In this document: positions 44,268 through 53,130 of the stretch, one piece after another | Layout of the letters: the number at the start of each line of letters is the position of its first letter | Position numbering within the stretch: the stretch's first letter is position 1 | NCBI RefSeq assembly: GCF_003129605.1 | Contig: NZ_QBDX01000004.1 | Location: forward strand, 1,116,001-1,180,000 | Direction of reading: 5' to 3' | Source: Hyphobacterium indicum | GTDB lineage: Bacteria > Pseudomonadota > Alphaproteobacteria > Caulobacterales > Maricaulaceae | DNA length: 64,000 bases | Made by a program: the position numbers and the translations under genes | The notes under the pieces: model-generated | What the model saw: the letters and a program-made list of their open reading frames with translations, nothing else | Told to the model about the DNA's origin: nothing | The model's database searches: none

Positions 44268-44753
44268 TTAGTTGTCGAGCGTGGAAATGCGCAGTTGCCG
44301 GGCCCGCGTCAGGATCGCATTCTCGATATCGATCGCGGTCTGCGGCGTCACCGAGGCATCATTCCATTCGCCGGCTTCATTGCGTTCCTGGCGGAAGACC
44401 CGCACGGACAGCGCATCGCCGCGCAACCGCGTGTCGAGGATATAGACCGTCACCTGGAAACGTTCGCTCGGCAGTTCTGGATTCGCATACCAGTCGGTGA
44501 TGATCACGCCGCCGAAAGGATCGACCTGATCCAGCGGCATGAAGCTGATCGTATCAAGGCTGGCGCGCCACAGAAAACTGTTGACGCCAATGCCCGCCGG
44601 ACGCTGGTCGCTGGCCGCGTTCGAAAAGCCGGGCAGCCGCAGTCCGCCGCGGTTTTCGCCATCCGTATTGGCGCCACGGGACGAGGAACAGGCCGCGAGC
44701 GCAAGCATGGAAAGCGCAAGAACCGGCAAGGTTAGGGAGCGGCTGAACGTCAT
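44268..44753 (-). CDS. DUF3576 lipoprotein
   Basis: 161 residues with lipoprotein signal ending LAAC (MTFSRSLTLPVLALSMLALAAC). DUF3576 features are GIGVNSFLWRASLDTISFMPLDQVDPFGGVIITDWY and RGDALSVRVFRQER. It is found upstream of leuS across alphaproteobacteria, as here with a 39-base gap. Likely an outer-membrane protein of unknown function. The 28-codon upstream extension lacks a signal and was rejected. Confidence 0.88.
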   Translation of the reverse strand: MTFSRSLTLPVLALSMLALAACSSSRGANTDGENRGGLRLPGFSNAASDQRPAGIGVNSFLWRASLDTISFMPLDQVDPFGGVIITDWYANPELPSERFQVTVYILDTRLRGDALSVRVFRQERNEAGEWNDASVTPQTAIDIENAILTRARQLRISTLDN

Positions 44754-45022
44754 CTCTCGGTCTCCATGAGAAACAGTGTGGCAAATCAGGCCCGTTGGCC
44801 CGACGGCGACGTGTTCTATACCATGCGAAACGCGCATGGCCAGCCATGGGCGACACCTGTTTCATTGCGGGCCGGGATTCCGCCATCGTGGCTTTCGCGT
44901 CACATCTGCCTTTTTCTTGCCATATTTGCCGCGCCATCCGCTTGACGATACCGGTGCCCCCGGTGTGGATTGGCGTCTCGTCCGGGGGGACGGGGCCGAC
45001 CGGCGGGGCCGCGAGAGGCACA

Positions 45023-46210
45023 ATGACGCAGACCAAGAGCGCGATAATATTCTCCGCGCTTTCTGCAGTCCTCGCGGCCGCGCCGGCGCATTCTCTGCAG
45101 AATTCCGATACCGGCCCGGACCGCTTTGCTGCGGTTGAGGTCAGCCTGCGTACCGATGCAGCCCTGGTGGCTGGCGGCGGAAATTACGGCGGCAACATCC
45201 TCGCCGATCTCGACACACGATTCGAATGGGAAGCGATTTCCGGCAATGGCTGGCGCTGGGGGCTGGAGCTCGGCCTGCACGCCCAGAGCGATATCGCGCG
45301 CGAGGGATTCGCGAATGCCGCCGGCCCGGTTCTGACGGTCCCGCAGCGCTCGCTCGCCACCGGCCGGTATCGTGGCGGCGCGGCTGCTTCCGGCCGCAAG
45401 GCCTTTGCGGCAGAACGGCTGAATGTTTTTCTGAAAGCCGGCTGGGGAGAATGGCGGCTGGGCCTGACACCGGGCGCAGCTCAGGTGGAAGCCATCACTC
45501 TGCCCACCGGTTCCGCCTTTGTCCGCCTGGATGGCGGGCCCCTGGGGCTGGGCCGCCAGGTGATGACGCGCACCGCCAATACCGGCGCCGGATTTGGCCC
45601 GTCTCTGGTCTATTCCACACCGCGTATCATCGGATTGAGAGCCTCGGCCTCCTTTGCGCCGCAAGCCCGCTTTTGCGGGGTCGATATCTGCCTGGCGGAT
45701 GCCCACCCGGGCGGGGCCGGATCATCCAGCCTCGAAAACGTGTTCGAGGCGGGGGCGAGTTTCGATCACACATTCGCCGGGACCGGACGGATTGAAGCGG
45801 CGCTGAATGTCGTCACCGGAGAACCGCTATCAGTGGAGTTTCAGGACAATTATTCCGCCCTTGGCGCACAAGTCCGCTGGTCGCGGGACGGGCTGTCCTT
45901 CGGCGTCTCCGGCCTGTGGGCCGACAATGCGGTGTCAGACGGACGCTATCAGGCACTCGCGGCGGCGGCGCGCTATGATGTGGGCGACTGGAGCTTCGGT
46001 GCGGAAGCCGCCACATCCAGGGATGATTATCTGCAGGAATCGGAAACTGCACTGCAATTTACCCTCTCCCGGCTTGTCGGCGACCATCACACTGTGACCT
46101 TTGGATTACACTCAACAAATCGTGATTTCACGGCGCTTTCTCCACAAGGCGCTGTAAACAATAGTGAAAATGGCACGGGAGCCTTCCTTGAGCTGACATT
46201 CCGGCACTGA
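45023..46210 (+). CDS. Outer-membrane porin
   Basis: 395 residues. GAGAGG precedes this ATG and a signal peptide follows (MTQTKSAIIFSALSAVLAAAPAHS). The body alternates short beta strands, begins with the porin-like GNYGGNILADLDTRFEW and ends with ELTFRH, close to the aromatic C-terminal rule for outer-membrane barrels. A cysteine pair lies in RFCGVDICLAD. It probably forms a Gram-negative porin trimer (porin_4-like); the solute is unknown. Confidence 0.8.
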   Translation: MTQTKSAIIFSALSAVLAAAPAHSLQNSDTGPDRFAAVEVSLRTDAALVAGGGNYGGNILADLDTRFEWEAISGNGWRWGLELGLHAQSDIAREGFANAAGPVLTVPQRSLATGRYRGGAAASGRKAFAAERLNVFLKAGWGEWRLGLTPGAAQVEAITLPTGSAFVRLDGGPLGLGRQVMTRTANTGAGFGPSLVYSTPRIIGLRASASFAPQARFCGVDICLADAHPGGAGSSSLENVFEAGASFDHTFAGTGRIEAALNVVTGEPLSVEFQDNYSALGAQVRWSRDGLSFGVSGLWADNAVSDGRYQALAAAARYDVGDWSFGAEAATSRDDYLQESETALQFTLSRLVGDHHTVTFGLHSTNRDFTALSPQGAVNNSENGTGAFLELTFRH

Positions 46211-46313
46211 CCGGACCAGGGAGGCGCCTTAAAACGTTGTAACCCTGAGATTCAGCCCTTCGCCTTTTGCGCGAGATTGGCTATATTGGCAGGGTAATGA
46301 GGGGCTTTATGGC

Positions 46314-46733
46314 ATGAGCCAGGTGTTGAAATCATGGACGATCGCTGCTGCGGTCGCGGGGTGTGTTGCCTCCGCGCCGGGCGCTTTTGCGTTCCAGGAT
46401 GCGGTCAGCGCCTCCAGCGATGCCGATGCCCAGGCCTGGTATGAGACCTACACGCTGGATTCCAATGTGGCGCCTGGCGTCAATCTCGACTTCCCGGACA
46501 ATCAGGTTGAATTCAGCCCCGGCAATGGCTGGGGCTTCACCCTCGGCTTTGACCGCAATGACGAGCAGCGCCGGGAATTCGATTCCATTGATGCCGGCGT
46601 CTATGTCGATCTCAATGACCGCTTCCGCTTTGGCGGGTCGATCCGCTTCTCCAATCCGGACAATCTGGTGACGGGCCCGCAGATCGATGAGCGCGCACCG
46701 GAAGTCAAGTTCGAAACCGGCTGGCGTTTCTAG
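46314..46733 (+). CDS. NtrZ-like periplasmic protein
   Basis: 139 residues with signal peptide (ending GAFA). The mature protein is a small beta-rich domain: SNVAPGVNLDFPDNQVEFSPGNGWGFTLGFDRND, DLNDRFRFGGSIRF and the end ERAPEVKFETGWRF. This resembles NtrZ of Caulobacter, a periplasmic protein that restrains the sensor kinase NtrY. No ntrYX genes are in the window. Its stop overlaps the convergent thiE stop (CTAG). Confidence 0.65.
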   Translation: MSQVLKSWTIAAAVAGCVASAPGAFAFQDAVSASSDADAQAWYETYTLDSNVAPGVNLDFPDNQVEFSPGNGWGFTLGFDRNDEQRREFDSIDAGVYVDLNDRFRFGGSIRFSNPDNLVTGPQIDERAPEVKFETGWRF

Positions 46734-47347
46734 CGTTTCAGCCCGCCGATCGCGGCCACACCCGCAAATCCTGATCCTGACAGATTCTTTGCCGTGTCTG
46801 CCGTTATGCCGCCCAGCGCATAGACGGGGATTGCGCACGCCCGGGCCAGCCCGCGGGCGCGGTGCACGCCGAGTGCCGTGTCACCCGCATGGCTCCGGGT
46901 TGCAAACACCGGCGATAATACTGCCGCATCCGCCCCCGCTTTTGCGGCCAGGGTAAGTTCGCGCCGGTTATGCGCCGACATCGTCATGATCTGACCGGTC
47001 CGTCCCCGCCGCCATTTTCGCGCCGGTCCGGCCAGCCGCGCCGGCCAGTGCACGCCGTCGGCATCACAGGCGTCCGCCAGGTCCGGATCCGCGGCGATCA
47101 GAAGCACCAGCCGTTTTTCCCGCGCAATCCCGGCCAGACGGGCGGCTTCGGAGAACCGCTCCGGGCGGCCGAAATGCCGGTAGATCAGCGCGCAGCCATC
47201 CGGCAGGCTATTGGCAAAAGCGGCGACATCCGGCGTCCGCTCGGGATCGGTCAGGGCAATCAGCGGCGGCAGCACGCCCGGAACACCGGGCCATCTGGCG
47301 GCCAGCCTTGCCAGCAGCATCGCTTGGGAATAGGTGCGGGAGGACAT
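46730..47347 (-). CDS. thiE: Thiamine phosphate synthase-like protein
   Basis: 205 residues, a TIM-barrel of the ThiE/TenI family. Seen: DACDADGVHWPARL, then ELTLAAKAGADAAVLSPVFATRSHAG and YALGGITADTAKNLSGSGFAGVAAIGG. ThiE joins the thiazole and pyrimidine parts of thiamine. The missing classical HLGQ (here HWPARL) means it might instead be a TenI-type relative. The start is interlocked with the divergent yggS start (CATG at 47345-47348). Confidence 0.75.
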   Translation of the reverse strand: MSSRTYSQAMLLARLAARWPGVPGVLPPLIALTDPERTPDVAAFANSLPDGCALIYRHFGRPERFSEAARLAGIAREKRLVLLIAADPDLADACDADGVHWPARLAGPARKWRRGRTGQIMTMSAHNRRELTLAAKAGADAAVLSPVFATRSHAGDTALGVHRARGLARACAIPVYALGGITADTAKNLSGSGFAGVAAIGGLKR

Positions 47348-48029
47348 GACCACATCCGTAAACGAATTTGCCGCCCGCCGGAATGAAATCCTGAAGCGGA
47401 TCGCCATGGCCGCGGAATCCGCAGGCCGTGACCCGTCATCGGTCACACTGACCGGCGTCTCCAAGAAACAGCCGGACAGCCGCATCCGGGCCGCCCTTGC
47501 CGCCGGTCACCGCGTCTTTGGCGAGAACCGGGTGCAGGAGGCGCAGGGCCGCTGGGCGGAACGCCGGTCAGATTTTCCCGATCTCGAATTGCGCCTCATT
47601 GGCCCGTTGCAAACCAACAAGGCGGAAGCGGCGGTCGCCCTGTTTGACGTGATCGAGACGCTTGACCGGATCAAGCTCGCCGGGGCCTTGAAAAAGGCAA
47701 TGGAAAAGCTGGGCAGGCAGCCGCGCCTCTATGTCCAGGTCAATACCGGCGAGGAAGACCAGAAGGCCGGCATTGCCCCGCCCGCCGTCGCGGACTTTCT
47801 GAAGCAGATGCGCGAGGATTATGGCTTCAAAATCGAGGGGTTGATGTGCATTCCGCCGGTCGAAGACCCCGCCGGACCGCATTTTGCCCTGCTCGCAGAC
47901 CTTGCGGCGGCCAATGGCATCGAAAAACTCTCCATGGGGATGAGCGGGGATTTCGAGACCGCGGTGAAATTCGGCGCCACCAGCGTGCGCGTCGGCTCCG
48001 CCCTGTTCGGCGAGCGGCCTACCGCCTGA
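47346..48029 (+). CDS. PLP homeostasis protein YggS
   Basis: 227 residues. YggS/PROSC features: the PLP lysine in LTGVSKKQPD, then FGENRVQEAQ, HLIGPLQTNK-like RLIGPLQTNKAEAA, LYVQVNTGEEDQKAG, GLMCIPP and LSMGMSGDFETAVKFGATSVRVGSALFG. GGGAGGA before the ATG supports the start. It buffers pyridoxal phosphate in the cytoplasm. Confidence 0.95.
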   Translation: MTTSVNEFAARRNEILKRIAMAAESAGRDPSSVTLTGVSKKQPDSRIRAALAAGHRVFGENRVQEAQGRWAERRSDFPDLELRLIGPLQTNKAEAAVALFDVIETLDRIKLAGALKKAMEKLGRQPRLYVQVNTGEEDQKAGIAPPAVADFLKQMREDYGFKIEGLMCIPPVEDPAGPHFALLADLAAANGIEKLSMGMSGDFETAVKFGATSVRVGSALFGERPTA

Positions 48030-48525
48030 TCTCGAGTGTATCGCCGGGTGCCGCGCCTTTCAGCACGGCTTCCAGATCGGCTTTCGCCAGCGCCACACAC
48101 CCCTCGGTCGGCGCATAATCCGGCCGCGCGCAATGCAGGAAGATGGCGGAGCCGCGCCCCGGAACCGGCGGATCATCATTATGCGACAGCACGACCACGA
48201 CGTCGTAAAGTCCGTCCGCGCGTGTCATTTCCTCGCAAGACGCCGGATAGGGCAGGCGCACGGGCCGGTTATAGGCGGGATCATCCGGCGCATCACACCA
48301 GCCATCATCGGGCCGGATCGGACGCACCGGCAGCGTGGTCTCCGGAGCCGCGCCACGATCCGCCCGGTAAAGCACACGGCGCAGCACATATGTGCCAAGC
48401 GGGGTCGCCCCATCCCCTTCCACCTTGCCGGCCTCCGGTTTGACGCCGCCCTTGCCGAGCGCGGCGCGGCAGAAGGCGTCAGGTGCCGAAAACCGGCCAT
48501 CGGATGTCACGGTGAAACGGGTCAT
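48019..48525 (-). CDS. L,D-transpeptidase family protein
   Basis: 168 residues. The YkuD catalytic motif is seen in IFLHCARPDYAPTEGCVALA (His and the Cys nucleophile). It resembles the DUF/YkuD-type group with KPEAGKVEGDGATPLGTYVL. No signal peptide was found from this start; the open frame continues 35 codons without support. It may act on peptidoglycan or on other acyl links. The end overlaps the yggS end by 11 bases. Confidence 0.8.
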   Translation of the reverse strand: MTRFTVTSDGRFSAPDAFCRAALGKGGVKPEAGKVEGDGATPLGTYVLRRVLYRADRGAAPETTLPVRPIRPDDGWCDAPDDPAYNRPVRLPYPASCEEMTRADGLYDVVVVLSHNDDPPVPGRGSAIFLHCARPDYAPTEGCVALAKADLEAVLKGAAPGDTLEIRR

Positions 48526-48675
48526 GCAGGCAGGAATTCCGGAATTTGGCGCACAAGTCCAGCGGTCGGCGCGGGACGCCGACAGGTGCAAGCGCACCCA
48601 AGGCAGCGTCCCGGTCGCCTCCCCCACCACGGAGGTGTCATGCCGCAGCCCGCACAGGACCGGACATGTCAGGCG

Positions 48676-48800
48676 TTAACCATGCAAAAATGCGGCCATT
48701 TTTCACGCATCGATGACGCCTTGCACACGCGATTGTGTGCTTGACCGTGAACGCCGGTCCGGTCATTCCTGCCGGGAAATTTCAGCCGCCCGGCAGGAAT
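48676..48800. promoter_or_regulatory. Intergenic leader with two perfect hairpins before a response regulator
   Basis: Within the 308-base gap between divergent genes lie GCACAC-GCGATT-GTGTGC (48723-48740) and the 12-base perfect inverted repeat ATTCCTGCCGGG (48765-48776) with CCCGGCAGGAAT (48789-48800). TTAACCAT, a CtrA half-site-like octamer, is at 48676-48683. The hairpins end 34 bases before the regulator ATG, so they may act in its 5' leader. Confidence 0.5.
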
Positions 48801-48833
48801 TGCCTCCCGTACAAAAAATGGCATGATCAGACT

Positions 48834-49520
48834 ATGAGTGTGAAAAAAACGATTCTGTGCGTCGATGACGACGACGATCTCCGCGAAACCCTCATCGAAC
48901 AATTCGGGTTTCATGACGAATTCACGGTCCGGGATGCGGACAATGCGACCAAAGGCATAAATATCGCCCGCGATGAACGGGTGGATATTGTTCTGCTGGA
49001 CGTTGACCTGCCCGACATGGACGGGCGCGAAGCCTGCCGCCTGATGCGCAAGAATGGCGTGACCGCCCCGGTCATCATGCTGACCGGGCAGAATACCGAT
49101 GCCGACCAGATCCTCGGTCTCGAATCCGGCGCCAATGACTATGTCACCAAGCCGTTCAAGTTTTCTGTCCTGCTCGCCCGCGTCCGCGCGCACCTGCGCA
49201 GTCACGAACAGAGCGAGGATGCCGTCTTCCAGATCGGGCCGTACGAATTCAAACCGTCCATGAAGCTTCTGATCACGGCAGACGAGAAGAAGATCCGCCT
49301 GACGGAAAAGGAAACCAATATCCTCAAATACCTCTATCGTTCGGGCGGCAAGCCGGTCTCGCGGGAGGAGTTGTTACATGAGGTCTGGGGCTATAACCCC
49401 AATGTCACCACCCACACGCTGGAAACCCATATCTATCGTTTGCGCCAGAAGATCGAGCCCGACCCGGCCCGCTCGCGCCTGCTGATTACCGAAAGCGGCG
49501 GCTACAGGCTGCAGAGCTAA
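48834..49520 (+). CDS. OmpR/PhoB-type response regulator
   Basis: 228 residues. Receiver domain: acidic pocket DDDDDL, phosphoacceptor Asp in VLLDVDLPDMDG, Thr in MLTGQN and Lys in YVTKPFKF. The winged-helix output domain covers residues 130-228 (LTEKETNILKYLYRSGGKPVSREELLHEVWGYN, HIYRLRQKIEPDP). No kinase gene is adjacent. The stop overlaps that of convergent xthA (CTAA). Confidence 0.92.
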   Translation: MSVKKTILCVDDDDDLRETLIEQFGFHDEFTVRDADNATKGINIARDERVDIVLLDVDLPDMDGREACRLMRKNGVTAPVIMLTGQNTDADQILGLESGANDYVTKPFKFSVLLARVRAHLRSHEQSEDAVFQIGPYEFKPSMKLLITADEKKIRLTEKETNILKYLYRSGGKPVSREELLHEVWGYNPNVTTHTLETHIYRLRQKIEPDPARSRLLITESGGYRLQS

Positions 49521-50332
49521 AGCACCAGATCCAGGACGACCGGCACATGGTCGGACGGCTTTTCGCGGCCACGCTCCGGCTCGTAGATCCGGAAACCGTC
49601 CCGGCCGCGCGCCAGCGCCGCATCCTTCAGGGGCGGCGTCACCCAGATATGGTCCAGTCGCCGGCCCCGGTTGGAGGCGCGGTAATCTTTCGCGCGATAG
49701 CTCCACCAGGTGTAGATCTTTTCCGGCTCGGGAATGACTTCCCGCGCGACATCAATGAAATCGCCCGCCGCCAGAATGGCATTCAGCGCCTCGACCTCGC
49801 CCGGCGTGTGCGAGACCACTTTCAGAAGCTGTTTGTGTGACCAGACATCATGTTCGCGCGGAGCGATGTTGAAATCGCCGAGAATGACGATCTTGTCATT
49901 CTTCGTGTCGCGCGCGGCGAAATAATCCCGCGTGCAGGCCAGGAAATCCATCTTGTGGGCAAAGCGCGGATTGATTTCGATATCCGGCTCGTCCCCGCCG
50001 GCCGGAATATAGAAATTGTGAAGCTCGATGCCTTGCACACCGACGCGCTGATGCCGCGCTTCCTCGCGCGGGCAGATCGCTTCATCGCCCAGATCCTGCA
50101 GCGGATATTTCGAGGCAATGGCCACGCCATGCATGCCTTTCTGCCCGCGCACATGAAAATGCTCATAGCCCATTTCGCGGAAGGCTTTTTCCGGGAATTC
50201 ATGGCTCTGGCACTTGATCTCCTGCAGGCACAGCACATCCGGCTGGCAGGCGGCCACGAAAGGCGCGATCAGCGGCACGGCGCGCAGGCGCACAGAGTTC
50301 ACATTCCAGCTGGCAATCGAAAGCGTGGTCAT
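49517..50332 (-). CDS. xthA: Exodeoxyribonuclease III
   Basis: 271 residues. ExoIII/AP-endonuclease motifs are seen: ASWNVNSVRLR, VLCLQEIKC, GDFNIAPREHDVW, SNRGRRLDHIWVT and the catalytic SDHVPV. It acts in base-excision repair on abasic sites. Start placed at MTTLSIASWNVNS. Confidence 0.93.
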   Translation of the reverse strand: MTTLSIASWNVNSVRLRAVPLIAPFVAACQPDVLCLQEIKCQSHEFPEKAFREMGYEHFHVRGQKGMHGVAIASKYPLQDLGDEAICPREEARHQRVGVQGIELHNFYIPAGGDEPDIEINPRFAHKMDFLACTRDYFAARDTKNDKIVILGDFNIAPREHDVWSHKQLLKVVSHTPGEVEALNAILAAGDFIDVAREVIPEPEKIYTWWSYRAKDYRASNRGRRLDHIWVTPPLKDAALARGRDGFRIYEPERGREKPSDHVPVVLDLVL

Positions 50333-50344
50333 AAGTCCGTCCAA

Positions 50345-50935
50345 TCACAGAATATTATAGGTCAGCCCGGCCAGTCCGACCGGCCAGCGCCCGCGCACAA
50401 ACAGCCGCCAGCGCGCGAGAAAGGGATGCGGCGGATCATCATCCTCGGCTTCCGCCATGATCACCAGCGCGGCGCCATTGGCCGCCTGCACCACGGACCC
50501 CGCGGCCGCATTCAGCACGGCCTCGTCGCGCATATCCCCCAGCGAGGCCGAATAGGCGACCGCATCCTGTGCCGCCTCGCCGGCTTTCAGCCCGACATAT
50601 TCCAGCACCGTCTGGATGCCGTCCTCGTCCAGCCGCTGCATGGCTTCGGAAATCAGCCCGGCGCGCAGCATTTCCTCGGCCTCCCAGCCTTCCGGATTGA
50701 AATCCACGGCCTCGGCGGCGCTCGCAGCATCGTCCCAATTGGTCAGCAGCCCCGGTTCGGCATGCGGAAAGCCCAGACCATCGAGATAGGTGCGGGTCAG
50801 ATCACGCTCGCGCCTGTCCAGCGGATCGCCCAGCCGCATGAACAGGCGGGCATCGGAAAGGCCGTCGGCAAAGGCGCGGACCTTGTAAAGCAGCGGAATT
50901 TCATCCAGCAGCCGGGTAAAGTCATCATTCGACAT
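50345..50935 (-). CDS. Protein of unknown function
   Basis: 196 residues, no family recognised. Acidic, helical N-terminus (MSNDDFTRLLDEIPLLYKVRAFADGLSDARLFMRLGDPLDRRERD); the C-terminus ARWRLFVRGRWPVGLAGLTYNIL could be membrane-active but is short. No signal peptide. It lies between xthA (12-base gap) and a TonB-like gene on the same strand, so the three may be co-transcribed. Confidence 0.6.
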   Translation of the reverse strand: MSNDDFTRLLDEIPLLYKVRAFADGLSDARLFMRLGDPLDRRERDLTRTYLDGLGFPHAEPGLLTNWDDAASAAEAVDFNPEGWEAEEMLRAGLISEAMQRLDEDGIQTVLEYVGLKAGEAAQDAVAYSASLGDMRDEAVLNAAAGSVVQAANGAALVIMAEAEDDDPPHPFLARWRLFVRGRWPVGLAGLTYNIL

Positions 50936-50940
50936 GGACG

Positions 50941-51393
50941 CTATCTAACGCGAACCGTGCCATTGCGAAACTCGAACAGCACAACGCAGTTCGACAGCGC
51001 CTGCCCGTCCGGCAACTCACGGAAGCGCCAGTCCTCGACCGCGCGCACCGCCGCAGCATCGAAATGGCCGGCGGGCACCGATTCGGCAGACCGCACACGA
51101 TGCGGACGGCCGGTGTCATAAACGTGAAAGCGGACCACCACCCAGCCCTGCAGCCCGCGGGAATACGCCCGCGCCGGATAGTCCGGCATGGCGAATTCGC
51201 GGGCCGCCAGCTGCGCACCCTGACAATCCTCCGGCCCGATCAGCCGTTCCACATTGGCGGGCACCGGAAAGGGCTGGGACGGCATGAAGGGGTCCGAGCG
51301 CGGATCCAGCCGGCCAGTCCCGGGCAGAGAGGCCACGGAAGAACAGGCGGCAAGGGCGAATAGGGTGCACAGGCTGGCAAGACGGATGATCAT
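50941..51393 (-). CDS. TonB C-terminal-domain lipoprotein
   Basis: 150 residues. Lipoprotein signal MIIRLASLCTLFALAAC. The C-terminal half is a TonB fold: FAMPDYPARAYSRGLQGWVVVRFHVYDTG and AAAVRAVEDWRFRELPDG. It lacks the transmembrane anchor and proline-rich linker of true TonB, so it is likely a TonB-like envelope protein of unknown partner. Confidence 0.8.
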   Translation of the reverse strand: MIIRLASLCTLFALAACSSVASLPGTGRLDPRSDPFMPSQPFPVPANVERLIGPEDCQGAQLAAREFAMPDYPARAYSRGLQGWVVVRFHVYDTGRPHRVRSAESVPAGHFDAAAVRAVEDWRFRELPDGQALSNCVVLFEFRNGTVRVR

Positions 51394-51427
51394 ACCGGCA
51401 CGCTAGCGCCATTTGCCAAAAAGAAAA

Positions 51428-51450
51428 CGCCCCGGAACGGGTCCGGGGCG
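51428..51450 (-). terminator. Terminator of ahcY
   Basis: Stem CGCCCCGGA with TCCGGGGCG around ACGGG. The A-rich run at its left gives a U-tract for minus-strand transcripts. Confidence 0.85.
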
Positions 51451-51476
51451 CCTCTCGTGCAGTTGGGCCAAACCGC

Positions 51477-52868
51477 CTAGTAGCGGTAATGCTCGGCCTT
51501 GAACGGGCCTTGCGGCTCGACGCCGATATAACCGGCCTGCTCGGATGAGAGCTCGGTCAGCCGTGCGCCCAGCTTGGGCAGATGCAGGGCGGCGACCTTT
51601 TCATCCAGATGCTTGGGCAGGATATAGACCTCGTTCTTGTAGTCCGCACCACGCTGCCACAACTCGATCTGCGCCAGCGTCTGGTTGGTGAAGGAGGCCG
51701 ACATCACGAAAGAGGGGTGACCGTTGGCATTGCCCAGATTCACCAGACGGCCTTCAGAGAGCAGGATGATCCGGTTGCCTTCCGGGAATTGAACCAGATC
51801 GACCTGCGGCTTCACATTGGTCCACTGGAAATTGCGCAAGGCTTCGACCTGGATCTCGTTATCGAAATGGCCGATATTGCAGACGATCGCCATATCCTTC
51901 ATGGCGCGCATGTGATCGACGGTCAGAACGTCCTTGTTGCCGGTCGCGGTGACGAAGATATCGCAATCATTGACGACATCCTCGACGCGCACGACCGCAA
52001 ACCCGTCCATGCAGGCCTGTAGCGCGCAGATCGGATCGACTTCGGTGACGGCCACGCGGGCGCCGGCCTGCGCCAGCGATTCCGCCGAGCCCTTGCCGAC
52101 ATCGCCATAACCGCAGACCAGGGCGGTCTTGCCGGCCATCATCACATCGGTGCCGCGGCGGATGGCATCCACCAGGCTTTCGCGGCAGCCATAGCGGTTG
52201 TCGAATTTCGATTTGGTCACCGAGTCATTCACATTGATCGCCGGGAAGGGCAGTTCGCCGCGCTTCTGCATCTGGTACAGCCGCATCACGCCGGTCGTGG
52301 TTTCTTCCGACACACCCTTGATCGCAGCCTTGGCCTTGGCAAACCAGCCCGGTGTCTCGGCAATCCGCTTCCGGATCTGGGCGAAGAGATATTTTTCCTC
52401 GTCCGATTTTGGCTCGCCAAGGAGGGACGGATCGTTTTCCGCTTTCTCGCCGAGGATCAGATACAGCGTCGCATCGCCGCCATCATCAAGGATCATGTTG
52501 GCGGTTTCACCATTCGGCCAGGTGAAGATCCTGTCGGCGAAATCCCAGTATTCTTCCAGCGTCTCGCCCTTGTGCGCAAACACCGGAACGCCGGTTTCGG
52601 CAATCGCGGCCGCGGCATGGTCCTGAGTCGAGAAGATGTTGCAGGATGCCCAGCGCACTTCCGCGCCCAGCGCTGTCAGGGTTTCGATCAGCACGGCGGT
52701 CTGGATGGTCATGTGCAGCGATCCGGCAATACGCGCGCCTTTCAGCGGCTGCGCGGCGCCATATTCCTCGCGCAGCGCCATCAGGCCCGGCATTTCGATT
52801 TCCGCCATGTCGATTTCGGTACGGCCCCATTTGGCCAGGGACAGGTCTTTGACTTGGTAATCAGACAT
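51477..52868 (-). CDS. ahcY: Adenosylhomocysteinase
   Basis: 463 residues. NAD-binding [13 protein letters not shown]-hydrolase signatures [21 protein letters not shown] and [12 protein letters not shown], and the conserved C-terminus KAEHYRY. It splits S-adenosylhomocysteine, keeping methylation running. AAGGA upstream supports this ATG. No SAH riboswitch was recognised in the 262-base gap upstream. Confidence 0.97.
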   Translation of the reverse strand: MSDYQVKDLSLAKWGRTEIDMAEIEMPGLMALREEYGAAQPLKGARIAGSLHMTIQTAVLIETLTALGAEVRWASCNIFSTQDHAAAAIAETGVPVFAHKGETLEEYWDFADRIFTWPNGETANMILDDGGDATLYLILGEKAENDPSLLGEPKSDEEKYLFAQIRKRIAETPGWFAKAKAAIKGVSEETTTGVMRLYQMQKRGELPFPAINVNDSVTKSKFDNRYGCRESLVDAIRRGTDVMMAGKTALVCGYGDVGKGSAESLAQAGARVAVTEVDPICALQACMDGFAVVRVEDVVNDCDIFVTATGNKDVLTVDHMRAMKDMAIVCNIGHFDNEIQVEALRNFQWTNVKPQVDLVQFPEGNRIILLSEGRLVNLGNANGHPSFVMSASFTNQTLAQIELWQRGADYKNEVYILPKHLDEKVAALHLPKLGARLTELSSEQAGYIGVEPQGPFKAEHYRY

Positions 52869-53130
52869 AAAAGGTCCTTCCATCAGGATGATCGGGAGAG
52901 CTTGGGCCCTCCGGGGCGGGGACTCCCGGCCGGACAGGGGACAGCAATGCGCTGCCCGTTAGCATGCAGAACCGCCGGGCACAATGCAGGGGCTGACCGG
53001 CCGCAGACAAAGTTTCTGTGACGCCCATGACTCTTGCGGCCCAAATCTTGTATAGTTCCGGCAGGGCCGTGTTTCTGGGCCATGGCGCAGAGCGGAAACG
53101 CCGCGCAGAGTTGTATTAAGGGGTGGGGTT

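Noticed and set aside
52869-53130. Possible SAM or SAH riboswitch upstream of ahcY
   Set aside because: I could not find the conserved core of any known SAM/SAH riboswitch class in the leader by eye.
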